Of a DNA stretch of 64,000 nucleotides, positions 33,986 to 41,536 are shown piece after piece. The position numbers and the translations under genes were made by a program. The notes beneath the pieces are model-generated. The model was not told the DNA's origin. It saw only the letters and a list, made by a program, of their open reading frames with translations, and did no database searches. The stretch lies in contig NZ_FZOF01000010.1 in the NCBI RefSeq assembly GCF_900188405.1, positions 157,921-221,920 on the forward strand, read 5' to 3'. The DNA is from Actinacidiphila glaucinigra. GTDB lineage: Bacteria > Actinomycetota > Actinomycetes > Streptomycetales > Streptomycetaceae. How positions within the stretch are numbered: the stretch's first letter is position 1; each line of letters begins with the position of its first letter.

Positions 33986-34864
33986 TCAGGCGACCCTGGC
34001 GGCGTTGCGGGCGATCGCGTCCACGACCGCCGGCCACACCTGCTCCGGCAGGTCGTGCCCCATGCCCGGGATCAGCAACAACTCGCTGCCTGGGACCGCG
34101 GCTGCCGTCGCCCGGCCGCCGCTGTGGTCGATCAGGGGGTCCTGCTCGCCGTGCACGACCACCGTCGGCACCGCCACCGACCGCAGGCCCGGTGTGCGGT
34201 CCGGCGAGGCGAGGATCGCGGCGTACTGGCGTACGTAGCCCTCCGGCCGGTACGCCCGGTCGTGGGCGGCGGCCACCCGCTCGCGCAGTTCCTGGGGAGC
34301 CGGCGGGTAGCCGGGGGAGCCGATCACCGCGGCGCGGCGCACCGCCTCGTCGATGACGGCCTCGCGCGTCAGGGGGACGCCGTTGGAGCCGGGCATCGCC
34401 GCGATGGCCTCCGCCGAGGCGCGGCCGACCGACCGGTCGCCGGTGGTGGACATGATCGAGCACAGCGACAGCACCCGGCCGGGGTGGTCGATCACCAGTT
34501 GCTGGGCGATCATGCCGCCCATCGACGCGCCGACGACGTGCGCCGCCGGGATGTCCAGCGCGTCCAGCAGGCCCGCGGCGTCGTCGGCCATGTCGGCCAG
34601 CAAGTAGGGGACGCCGGAGGGGTCGCCCGACAGCACGGAGCCGATGTCCGGGACGGGGTGCTCGTCGAGACCGCTCGACAGACCCGCGTCGCGGTTGTCG
34701 TAGCGGACGACGAAGAATCCGCGGTCCGCGAGCGCGGAACAGAACTCCGGCCGCCAAAGCGTCATTTGTGCACCGAGGCCCATGACGAGCAGCAGCGCCG
34801 GATCGCCGGGGCTGCCGAAGGTGTCGTACTCGAGCTCTATTCCGTTGGACTTCGCGCGCGGCAT
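33986..34864 (-). CDS. Alpha/beta hydrolase
   Basis: A 292-aa alpha/beta hydrolase. The ATG at 34864 (MPRAKSNGIELEYDTFG) lies 6 nt after AAGGAG, better than the ATG at 34900. Oxyanion strand LLVMGLGAQ, nucleophile elbow VGASMGGMIAQ, acid in VVHGEQDPLI and His in GMGHDLPE complete the triad. It resembles hydrolases annotated as aclacinomycin methylesterase-like. Upstream lies a TetR-type inverted repeat (34900-34915) distinct from that of the neighbouring TetR gene. Confidence 0.92.
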   Translation of the reverse strand: MPRAKSNGIELEYDTFGSPGDPALLLVMGLGAQMTLWRPEFCSALADRGFFVVRYDNRDAGLSSGLDEHPVPDIGSVLSGDPSGVPYLLADMADDAAGLLDALDIPAAHVVGASMGGMIAQQLVIDHPGRVLSLCSIMSTTGDRSVGRASAEAIAAMPGSNGVPLTREAVIDEAVRRAAVIGSPGYPPAPQELRERVAAAHDRAYRPEGYVRQYAAILASPDRTPGLRSVAVPTVVVHGEQDPLIDHSGGRATAAAVPGSELLLIPGMGHDLPEQVWPAVVDAIARNAARVA

Positions 34865-34899
34865 GCGGGGCTCCTTGGGGCTCGCGGGGGATCGGCTCA

Positions 34900-34915
34900 T
34901 ACCGTCCAGTCGGTA
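34900..34915. promoter_or_regulatory. Operator-like repeat upstream of alpha/beta hydrolase
   Basis: TACCG-N6-CGGTA, a perfect 5-bp inverted repeat 36 bp upstream of the hydrolase start. Its shape is common for TetR-family operators, but the adjacent TetR (35157) has a different site next to its own gene. Confidence 0.45.
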
Positions 34916-35080
34916 CGATAGCCGCGCCGCCCCGGCTCGGCACCCCCGGCGCGGGAGCGCCCGTGGGCGCGCGGTCGCGGACGGACCGTCAGTCCGGGAG
35001 CGGCCGGCGACTCACATGCTGCCCTTGGCGTCCCGGGGCCGCGCCCCCGTGCGAGGCCCCGGGACCGTGAAGCGAGGGGC

Positions 35081-35108
35081 CGTTACATTACACTTATGTA
35101 ATGTAACG
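35081..35108. promoter_or_regulatory. Double operator site A (RTTACA-N9-TGTAAY)
   Basis: Perfect 12-bp inverted repeat CGTTACATTACA / TGTAATGTAACG with a 4-bp centre. It contains two overlapping copies of RTTACA-N9-TGTAAY offset by 5 bp (35082-35102 and 35087-35107), an arrangement able to seat two dimers. 49 bp upstream of the TetR start. Related single sites occur at 35864, 37914 and 37981. Confidence 0.8.
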
Positions 35109-35156
35109 CCCGCAATCGTTGGCATGGGGCCTTTTCGGGCACAGAGGGGATCGCGG

Positions 35157-35825
35157 ATGAGTGGCGAGGAACGCGCCGGAAGCGCCGGGGATGGCGAAGA
35201 GACCGGCCGCGGCGCCGGGCCGAGGGCTGGTGGCCGGCCCCGGGACCCGGCGATCGAGGCGGCGATCATCCGGGCGACGCGCAAGCGCCTGGTCGCCGAC
35301 GGGTACTCGCAGATGACCATCGGAGACATCGTCGCCGACGCCGGCGTCACCCGGCCCACGCTGTACCGGCGTTGGGCCAACAAGTACGACCTGGTCGTCG
35401 ACGCCCTCCAGTACGGCTTCCGCGCCCAGCGCGAGGCGTACCCGGACGTCGACATGGACGCGCTGCCGGCGGTCGAGGCGTTCCGGGAGGCCGTGCGCCG
35501 CCTTGACCCGCGCTACCACAACAAGGGGGCGATGGCCCTGCACGGCAACTTCATGGCGGAGGCCGAACGCGCCCCCGGCCTGCTGGAGCAGTTGCGGGAG
35601 CACGGTGTGGGGCCCCGGTGCCACGAGTTGACGCAGACGCTGCTGCGGCTCCGCGAACGCGGCGAGCTCCGCGAGGACATCGACCTCGACACCGTCGTGA
35701 CGCTCTGCTTCGGCAGTTACTTCGCCGACTACCTCCGCACCGGTGGTTCCGGTGCGGACGTCGCGGACCGGGTGGTCGGCACCCTCTGGCCCGCCATCGC
35801 GGCGCATCCCTCCGGTTCCGGCTGA
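35157..35825 (+). CDS. TetR regulator of the nitroreductase/DUF4863 regulon
   Basis: A 222-aa TetR protein. After a Gly/Arg-rich lead (GGRPRDPAIEAAII), the HTH is MTIGDIVADAGVTRPTLYRRW with NKYDLVVDALQYG. The C-terminal domain (LHGNFMAEAERAPGLLEQLRE, ELREDIDLDTVVTLCFGSYF) is of the TetR_C_16/33 kind. The start at 35157 has GAGGGGA upstream. Its own promoter has operator site A, and matching sites precede three neighbouring genes, so it is the likely repressor of all of them. Confidence 0.9.
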   Translation: MSGEERAGSAGDGEETGRGAGPRAGGRPRDPAIEAAIIRATRKRLVADGYSQMTIGDIVADAGVTRPTLYRRWANKYDLVVDALQYGFRAQREAYPDVDMDALPAVEAFREAVRRLDPRYHNKGAMALHGNFMAEAERAPGLLEQLREHGVGPRCHELTQTLLRLRERGELREDIDLDTVVTLCFGSYFADYLRTGGSGADVADRVVGTLWPAIAAHPSGSG

Positions 35826-35863
35826 TCGGGCTCCGGGGCGCGGGGCGGGCGACAGGGATGCAT

Positions 35864-35884
35864 GTTACAGTCGGTATTTGTAAC
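35864..35884. promoter_or_regulatory. Operator site B upstream of nitroreductase
   Basis: GTTACA-N9-TGTAAC with the same half-sites and 9-bp spacing as sites A, C and D. Centred 43 bp upstream of the nitroreductase start and 38 bp after the TetR stop, so the nitroreductase probably has its own controlled promoter. Confidence 0.7.
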
Positions 35885-35916
35885 GTAACTGTCGCCCACG
35901 CCCTGGGAGCCGACCG

Positions 35917-36618
35917 GTGGACGTTCACGAGGCGCTCTACACGACCCGGATCATGCGCCGCATGAAGCCGGATCCCATCCCGATGGAGAGCCAGTGCCGA
36001 ATCCTGGACGCCGCGATCCGCGCGCCCAACGGCGGCAACGCCCAGCGCTGGCACTTCCTCGCCGTCGACGACCTCGCGCTCAAGGCCCGGCTCGCCGAGC
36101 TCTACGCGTCCTGTAGGCAGCAGGAGTACGCGGACATCGCGGCCGGCCGGCTCGGTGCGGCACCGCATGAAGACGCCGTGCGGCGCGCGGAGTCGCTGGC
36201 GCGCATCAAGAAGTCCGGGGACCGCTTCGTCGAGCACTTCACCGAGATCCCCCTGCTGGTCTTCGTCTTCGCGGTGGACGACCACGGTGGCGCGAACATC
36301 TATCCGGCCATCTGGAGTTCGCTGCTGGCCGCGCGCGCCGAGGGCATCGGCGGCGTGCTGACCACGGTGCTGCGCTACGAGGCCTGCACCGTCTGCGACC
36401 TGCTGGGCGTGCCCACCGCGGACGGCTGGCGGATGATCGCCATGCTGGCCTTCGGTTACCCGCTGGGTCGCTGGGGGGTCGCGGCCAACCGGCGTCCGGT
36501 CCACGAGGTCTCGTCGCGCAACCAGTGGGGCGAGTCGTTCGGCGCGCGGGTGCCCGAGCCCCTCTGGCCGCCGGACGCGGACGGCGCGCGCATCGAACTC
36601 GACCGCCCGGCGTCCTGA
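35917..36618 (+). CDS. Nitroreductase family protein (PnbA-like candidate)
   Basis: A 233-aa FMN-dependent nitroreductase fold protein. TTRIMRRMKPDPIP carries the Arg residues that grip FMN phosphate, RAPNGGNAQRWHFLAV is the second FMN-binding block, and IGGVLTTVL plus LAFGYPLGRWG close the site. It would reduce nitroaromatics or quinones with NAD(P)H. Operator site B lies upstream. With the DUF4863 gene under the same operator type, a nitro-to-hydroxylamino step is the best inference; substrate unproved. Confidence 0.88.
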   Translation: MDVHEALYTTRIMRRMKPDPIPMESQCRILDAAIRAPNGGNAQRWHFLAVDDLALKARLAELYASCRQQEYADIAAGRLGAAPHEDAVRRAESLARIKKSGDRFVEHFTEIPLLVFVFAVDDHGGANIYPAIWSSLLAARAEGIGGVLTTVLRYEACTVCDLLGVPTADGWRMIAMLAFGYPLGRWGVAANRRPVHEVSSRNQWGESFGARVPEPLWPPDADGARIELDRPAS

Positions 36619-36640
36619 GCGGGGCCGGTGCCGGCGTGCG

Positions 36641-37849
36641 TCAGGCGGCCGGAGGGCACTGCACGGCCACCAGCGCCACGTCGTCGTTGAGCCGCCCGCC
36701 CGTGTGGCGGAGCAAGTCCGCCAAGACCTCCTCGAGCAGGGACTCCGGGTCGCACGCCGCCGCGTTCCGGGGGATACCGCGGTCGGCCACGGAGTAGAAG
36801 GCGCCCGAGCGGTCCCGGGCCTCGGTGAGGCCGTCGGTGTAGAGCAGCAGCAGATCACGCGGGGCGAACGGGAAGCAGTCCTCCCGGTACGCGGCGGGGT
36901 CGAGGCCGGCGAGCCCGAGCGGCGGCGCCGGCGCCGCCACCGGGCCCGCGAGCGCGGTGATGCGGCCGTCCCGCAGCAGCAGCGGCGGCGGGTGCCCGCA
37001 ACTGACCGTCCGCACAAGGCCCGCGCCGGGCGGGAACTCCACCAGCAGCGCGGTGATGAACCGCTCCGGCGCGTCGGCGTCGGCCTCGGACGCCTCGGCC
37101 ACGTGGCGGCGCACGCTGCCCTCGAGTGCCGCGGCCAGACCGGGCAGAGTGCGGTGCTGGTGCACCGCCTCGCGGAAGGCGCCCAGCAGCGCCGCCGTGT
37201 CGTCCAGCGCCTCCAGGCCCTTGCCCTTGACGTCGCCGATCAGGAGCCGGGTGCCGTACGGCGTCCGCGCTGCGGCGTACAGGTCGCCCCCGACCTCGGC
37301 CATCGTCTCGGCCGCCCGGTACACCGAGGCGACCCGAAGGTCCTCGATTCGGCGGGGGAGGGGCCGCAGGACGACCTGCTGCGCCGCCTCGGAGATCGCC
37401 CGCAACTGGCTCGCCTCGCGGCGGTTGCGGTCACGGCCGCTGCAGAAGGCGAAGAGGAAGGCGGAGACCACCAGCAGGGCGGCGATGTGCGTGGGCAGGA
37501 TGGAGGAGCGGAGCAGCCCGTCGTGGACGTCGCAGACCACCGCGCCGGCCAGCGACAGCACGGCCACCCCGGAGGTGGCGCGGGCCGTCGAGACCGCCGC
37601 CGTCAGGGCGGGCGCGGCGATGAGCAGGGACGCCAGATGCACGTCGGTGGGCGCGACGAGAGCGATCCCCGTGATGATCAGCACGAGCGCGACGGGAGCG
37701 CCCACCTCGGACAGGCGCAACGCCCGCCATTGCCTCGACCGCTGCCGTCTGCCGGGTGCCGTGCGGCCCCAGGCGAGGCGGCCGTGAGGTGTGCCCGCGG
37801 CGACCGGGACGGATGCGTGCCTTCCCGAACGCCGGATGAACTTGTGCAC
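36641..37849 (-). CDS. Membrane-anchored SpoIIE-type PP2C phosphatase
   Basis: A 402-aa protein. After a basic N-terminus come about four to five hydrophobic helices (residues 45-140; GAPVALVLIITGIALVA, HIAALLVVSAFLFAFC), then a SpoIIE/PP2C serine phosphatase: GGDLYAAARTPYG near 187, LLIGDVKGKGLEALDDTAAL, SCGHPPPLLL, LLLLYTDGLTEARD and NDDVALVAVQ supply the metal-binding Asp residues. GTG start at 37849 after GGAGG. Such proteins act on anti-anti-sigma factors. Operator site C lies 75 bp upstream, so it seems to belong to the TetR regulon. Confidence 0.9.
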   Translation of the reverse strand: MHKFIRRSGRHASVPVAAGTPHGRLAWGRTAPGRRQRSRQWRALRLSEVGAPVALVLIITGIALVAPTDVHLASLLIAAPALTAAVSTARATSGVAVLSLAGAVVCDVHDGLLRSSILPTHIAALLVVSAFLFAFCSGRDRNRREASQLRAISEAAQQVVLRPLPRRIEDLRVASVYRAAETMAEVGGDLYAAARTPYGTRLLIGDVKGKGLEALDDTAALLGAFREAVHQHRTLPGLAAALEGSVRRHVAEASEADADAPERFITALLVEFPPGAGLVRTVSCGHPPPLLLRDGRITALAGPVAAPAPPLGLAGLDPAAYREDCFPFAPRDLLLLYTDGLTEARDRSGAFYSVADRGIPRNAAACDPESLLEEVLADLLRHTGGRLNDDVALVAVQCPPAA

Positions 37850-37913
37850 CGGCCTGACCTCCTCGCCTGGCCCTCCAACCCGCGACGGGGATGCGAGTCA
37901 AGGTGGACATTTC

Positions 37914-37934
37914 ATTACATCTATGGACTGTAAC
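37914..37934. promoter_or_regulatory. Operator site C upstream of PP2C gene
   Basis: ATTACA-N9-TGTAAC, same spacing as sites A, B and D. Centre 75 bp upstream of the phosphatase GTG on the minus strand. Followed by TAACGTTA (37931-37938), which may extend it. Confidence 0.65.
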
Positions 37935-37975
37935 GTTAATGCATCGTTCAGGGATTCCGTCCGGTCGCGGAGTGT

Positions 37976-38006
37976 GTTCCATTACAGGCATTGACTGTAA
38001 TGGAAC
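37976..38006. promoter_or_regulatory. Operator site D upstream of DUF4863 gene
   Basis: Perfect 12-bp arms GTTCCATTACAG and CTGTAATGGAAC with a 7-bp centre; inside is ATTACA-N9-TGTAAT (37981-38001). Centre 78 bp upstream of the DUF4863 start and 67 bp from site C. Confidence 0.75.
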
Positions 38007-38068
38007 GCGATGTCACGCTGGCTCCGACGGGGTGCGAGGGCCGCCCCGGGCTCTGTGGAGGACGGACG

Positions 38069-38581
38069 ATGGATCACAGGCGAGAGCTCATCGAGCGCAG
38101 CATCGCGTTCCTGGACGAGGTCAAGAACCGGACCGCGGGCAAGGAGCTGGAGGACTGGCTGAACGGCACCCACGGCCCGCACAGCGAGCTGTACAGGCAC
38201 CTCGCGCGCCTCATCAAGCGCGGCGTCGAGGAGGGCTGGGCCGCGAACATCGAGGTCGACGGCCCGAACTACCGGCGCAGCCTCATCGCACCGCCCTCGG
38301 CGGAGACGCGGTACTTCAGCATCACCGCGGTGTACATGGACAGCCAGGCCCGCTTCCGGGGCCAGTACCACGCGCACCCCTACGGCGAGATCAACCTCGT
38401 GGCCCCCGTCGACCGGGAAGCGCAGCTGGCCGGTCCGAGCGGCTGGCAGGGCCCCGGCTGGACCGCCCCGGCCCCCGGCAGCCACCACTACCCCGAGGTC
38501 CGCGGCGGCGCCCTCATCGCCCTGTTCTACCTGCCCGCCGGGCGCATCTCGTACGACGTCACCGCGCCGCGCGTGGACTAG
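38069..38581 (+). CDS. DUF4863 protein, likely 4-hydroxylaminobenzoate lyase-like (PnbB type)
   Basis: A 170-aa protein, start at 38069 after GGAGGACGG. N-terminal helices (ELIERSIAFLDEVKN, GKELEDWLNGTHGPHSELY) precede a cupin-like half: YFSITAVYMDS, GQYHAHPYGEINLV with His/Glu metal-ligand-type residues, SHHYPEVRGGALIALFYLP and AGRISYD. This is the DUF4863 pattern, a family to which I recall the 4-hydroxylaminobenzoate lyase PnbB being assigned. That enzyme converts the hydroxylamine made by a nitroreductase to protocatechuate and ammonia. The nitroreductase two genes away shares its operator type, which supports this reading. Moderate certainty. Confidence 0.7.
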   Translation: MDHRRELIERSIAFLDEVKNRTAGKELEDWLNGTHGPHSELYRHLARLIKRGVEEGWAANIEVDGPNYRRSLIAPPSAETRYFSITAVYMDSQARFRGQYHAHPYGEINLVAPVDREAQLAGPSGWQGPGWTAPAPGSHHYPEVRGGALIALFYLPAGRISYDVTAPRVD

Positions 38582-38590
38582 GGTGCGGGC

Positions 38591-39781
38591 GTGGATTCCG
38601 GGGAACTCCGACGACGTCACGCCACCGCCGAGGCGGTGCCGCGGCAGGCCGCGCCCGCTGATCCGGCGCCCATCCGCGCGCGCCCGGCCGGCACGGCCCG
38701 CCTGCCCGGCGCCGGATCCGTGACGGCGGGCCACGCGCTGCTGCGGCATCCCGGCGGCGCGCACCACGCGCTGCTGCACCAGGGCGACGACACCTTCGCA
38801 CTGGTCGACCTGGACGCCGCGTTCGCCGGCCGGCCGGCGGTGCTCGCCGGCGTCGCGAACCCCTGGCCCGGGTGGCGGAACAGCGCCAGCGCGGCAAGCG
38901 CCGACGGTGGCCTCGTCGTCCTCTCCGGACAGCGTTCGGTGCTCGCACTGGAACCCGACGGCCGTACCCGCTGGGAGTACCGGCACGGCTGCTGGGGCGA
39001 CGGGCCCCACCGTCACGGCGGCGCCGAGCCGTGCCGCGGCCTCGCCCAGGGATCCGTACAGGTCGGCGCGGACGGCGGGCTCGTCTGGGCGCATGTCCTG
39101 CCGGACATCGACCACGGGGACCCGGACACCGACTCGTACGAGCAGTGGCTCGTCCTGGACGCCGCCGACGGCACCGTCCTCGGCGTCGCCCGGATCGAGG
39201 GCGGCTCCCAGGGCTCGCACCACCTTCCGCACCCCGATGACGGCAGCCGGATGATCCTCGGCACCGGTCAGGGCCAGGACGGCTCGCCCGCCTACGTCGG
39301 TCACTGGGACGGATCGGCGCTCACCGTCCAGGAGATCGGCGACGGGTTCCGGATCCCGGTCGCCGTCCATCCCGGGGGACGGGCGTTCCTGAGCACCCCG
39401 CACGGCTTCGACCCGCTCGTGCTGCACCGCTTCCCGGACGGCCGCGTCCTGATGGAGCGGGACGCCGCGGACCTCGCGGGCGGCGAAGACGACGCCGAAG
39501 ACGACGCCGACGGGACCGAACCGGCCTGGGACTTCGTCGCGGGCTTCGTCGACGGGCACACCGTGATCGCCGACGCCTACGATGCCCACCATCACCGGGA
39601 GGCGTCCCGGCACTGGCTGCTGGACGCGCTCACGCTGCGCCCGCTCGGCCCGATCGCCTACCCGGACGGGGACCGGGACCCCGTCCGGGGCGGCTATGCC
39701 GTCGCGCTCGGCGACGGCACCTGGCTGACTCTGGCCGCCGACGGCACCACCCTCAACCGCTGGTCCGCGCACCGCCGGTGA
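38591..39781 (+). CDS. Hypothetical protein, beta-propeller-like
   Basis: A 396-aa protein starting at GTG 38591, 10 bp after the DUF4863 stop. Repeated short beta segments with Gly/Asp turns (LLHQGDDTFALVDLD, GGLVVLSGQRSVLALEPDGRTRW, WLVLDAADGTVLGVARI, HTVIADAYDAHHH) suggest a WD40/PQQ-like propeller. An acidic loop (GGEDDAEDDADGTE) lies near residue 300. No family recognised. Position suggests it may be read from the operator D promoter. Confidence 0.7.
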   Translation: MDSGELRRRHATAEAVPRQAAPADPAPIRARPAGTARLPGAGSVTAGHALLRHPGGAHHALLHQGDDTFALVDLDAAFAGRPAVLAGVANPWPGWRNSASAASADGGLVVLSGQRSVLALEPDGRTRWEYRHGCWGDGPHRHGGAEPCRGLAQGSVQVGADGGLVWAHVLPDIDHGDPDTDSYEQWLVLDAADGTVLGVARIEGGSQGSHHLPHPDDGSRMILGTGQGQDGSPAYVGHWDGSALTVQEIGDGFRIPVAVHPGGRAFLSTPHGFDPLVLHRFPDGRVLMERDAADLAGGEDDAEDDADGTEPAWDFVAGFVDGHTVIADAYDAHHHREASRHWLLDALTLRPLGPIAYPDGDRDPVRGGYAVALGDGTWLTLAADGTTLNRWSAHRR

Positions 39782-39867
39782 CCGGCGGGTTTGTGCCGGC
39801 GCCGGGGCCCACAGAGGCGCTACCCGGGTGGTATCCACGCGATCAGGGCGCAGGGAGGGAGCGGCAC

Positions 39868-40371
39868 ATGGGAGTTCTTCTGAAGGGTGTCTCGGGGATC
39901 CGTTGGGGGGAGCTGTGTGACGCACGGAGGGACCGGGCCGGGGGCATTCCCGCTCTGTTGTCGCGGATCGCATATGCCGATGAGGAGACCGCCCGTCTCG
40001 CCGTCGACGATCTGGGCGATCTGATCTGTGAGCTGGGGTTCGTCGTCGGCGAGGCCACGGCCCCGGCGGTTCCGTTCCTCCTCGAACTGGCCGGCGCCCC
40101 GCACACGTCCTGCAAGGCCGACGTGCTGGCCCTGCTGCAGCGCATCTGCCGAACCGACCAATGGCACTCCGCTGCCGTGGCGGCGAGGAACGACGGGTAC
40201 GAGGCGAACTACCAGGAGCAACCCGGCTGGGAGGCAGCCGCTCGAGCAGCCGTGCACGCCGGCCGGCCTGTCATCGAGAGGCTCGCCGCATCCCCGCACC
40301 CGGAGGAGGCAGCGCCTGCCCGCGAGCTGCTGCTGTTGATGGACGAGGTGCCGCCGTTCCCGAAGCCCTGA
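39868..40371 (+). CDS. HEAT-like hypothetical protein
   Basis: A 167-aa soluble helical protein. The ATG at 39868 follows GGAGGGAG; frames opening earlier have no ribosome site. Pattern LAVDDLGDLICELGFVVGEATAPAVPFLLELA followed by two more helical pairs resembles the short HEAT-like proteins often found beside SUKH/Imm genes in Streptomyces. No function assigned. Followed by a strong hairpin. Confidence 0.7.
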   Translation: MGVLLKGVSGIRWGELCDARRDRAGGIPALLSRIAYADEETARLAVDDLGDLICELGFVVGEATAPAVPFLLELAGAPHTSCKADVLALLQRICRTDQWHSAAVAARNDGYEANYQEQPGWEAAARAAVHAGRPVIERLAASPHPEEAAPARELLLLMDEVPPFPKP

Positions 40372-40426
40372 GTGTCCGTCCCCGGATGGCACTCGGTCTC
40401 CGACAGCCGCGGCCCGATCGATGACG

Positions 40427-40459
40427 GCGGCGAAGCCGCCTCCCGCGCGGCTTCGCCGC
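40427..40459 (+). terminator. Terminator hairpin
   Basis: 13-bp perfect stem (40427-40439 with 40447-40459), 7-nt loop, 55 bp after the HEAT-like gene and before the thioesterase gene. Confidence 0.65.
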
Positions 40460-40627
40460 GGGCGCACCGTCAGCACGGGCCGGCTCTCGCCGCCCGGCTC
40501 CGGCATGCCGTGACCCGCGGCACCCGCCCCCGCCGGGTCTGCGCAGGTCGGCGGCCCTACCATGTGCGTCACGCACTCAAGTGGGCGAGCGGTGAGCGCC
40601 CGCCGTACGCACTCTGGCGGTGAACCC

Positions 40628-41506
40628 ATGCAGCGGAACGTCCCGGATCCCGCCGAGGCAGCGACGTCGTTCAAGGAACTGCTGACCCTGGAGCGGCTGG
40701 AGGAGAACCTCTACCGCGGCTTCTGCCATGCCGGGATGCCGCTGCGGGCGTTCGGCGGCCAGGTCGCGGCGCAGTCGCTCATCGCGGCGGGCTCGACGCT
40801 GCCCGCCGTGGAACCGCCCGCCCCGGACCTGCTCGTCCACTCGCTGCACGGCTACTTCATCCGCCCGGGCCGCACCGACCGGCCCATCGTCTACGAGGTC
40901 GACCGGACCCGGGACGGACGCTCCTTCGCCACCCGACGCGTGGTCGCGATCCAGGACGGCGAGGCCATCTTCAGCCTCTCCGCGTCCTTCCACCGCCCGG
41001 AGGACGGGGAGGAGCACCAGGCGGACGCGCCCGAGGCACCCGGCCCCGAGGGGCTGCCCGAACTGTGGGAGGCCGGGCGACCGGGCCGGGCCGTGTCGGT
41101 CTTCGAGGCCGTCCTGGAGTCCCGCTGCGTGGGCGACCCCGTCAAAGGGCTGCCCAGCATCGGGCAGGGGCCGCGCCAGCAACTGTGGGTCCGCACCCGG
41201 GACGCCCTGCCCGGGGGGCCGTTGCTGCACGCCTGCGCACTGACGTACATCTCCGACATCCGGCTGCTCGCGACGGCCGGCCTGCCCTACGCCGACCACC
41301 CGGGACAGCGGCAGGCCGCCTCGCTGGACCACGCCGTGTGGTTCCACCGGCCGTTCCGCGCCGACGAGTGGCTGCTGTTCGCCATGGAGAGCCCGACGTA
41401 CGCGTCGTCCCGCGGTCTGGCCCGCGGCCAGTTTTTCACCAGGGACGGCCGCCTGGTCGCCTCCGTCGTGCAGGAGGGGCTGTACCGGCGGCGGCCCGCC
41501 CGCTGA
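40628..41506 (+). CDS. Acyl-CoA thioesterase II (TesB family)
   Basis: A 292-aa double hot-dog acyl-CoA thioesterase. TesB landmarks: EENLYRGFCHAGMPLRAFGGQVAAQ, HSLHGYFIRPGRTDRPIVYEV, RRVVAIQDGEAIFSLSASF, and in the second domain SLDHAVWFHRPFRADEWLLF (with the Asp of the catalytic site) and SRGLARGQFFTRDGRLVAS. Start at 40628. 30 bp upstream of a CoA-transferase gene, so the two may recycle CoA on the same acyl intermediate. Confidence 0.95.
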   Translation: MQRNVPDPAEAATSFKELLTLERLEENLYRGFCHAGMPLRAFGGQVAAQSLIAAGSTLPAVEPPAPDLLVHSLHGYFIRPGRTDRPIVYEVDRTRDGRSFATRRVVAIQDGEAIFSLSASFHRPEDGEEHQADAPEAPGPEGLPELWEAGRPGRAVSVFEAVLESRCVGDPVKGLPSIGQGPRQQLWVRTRDALPGGPLLHACALTYISDIRLLATAGLPYADHPGQRQAASLDHAVWFHRPFRADEWLLFAMESPTYASSRGLARGQFFTRDGRLVASVVQEGLYRRRPAR

Positions 41507-41536
41507 ACTTCCCTTCGCCCGGCAAGGAATGACGGT

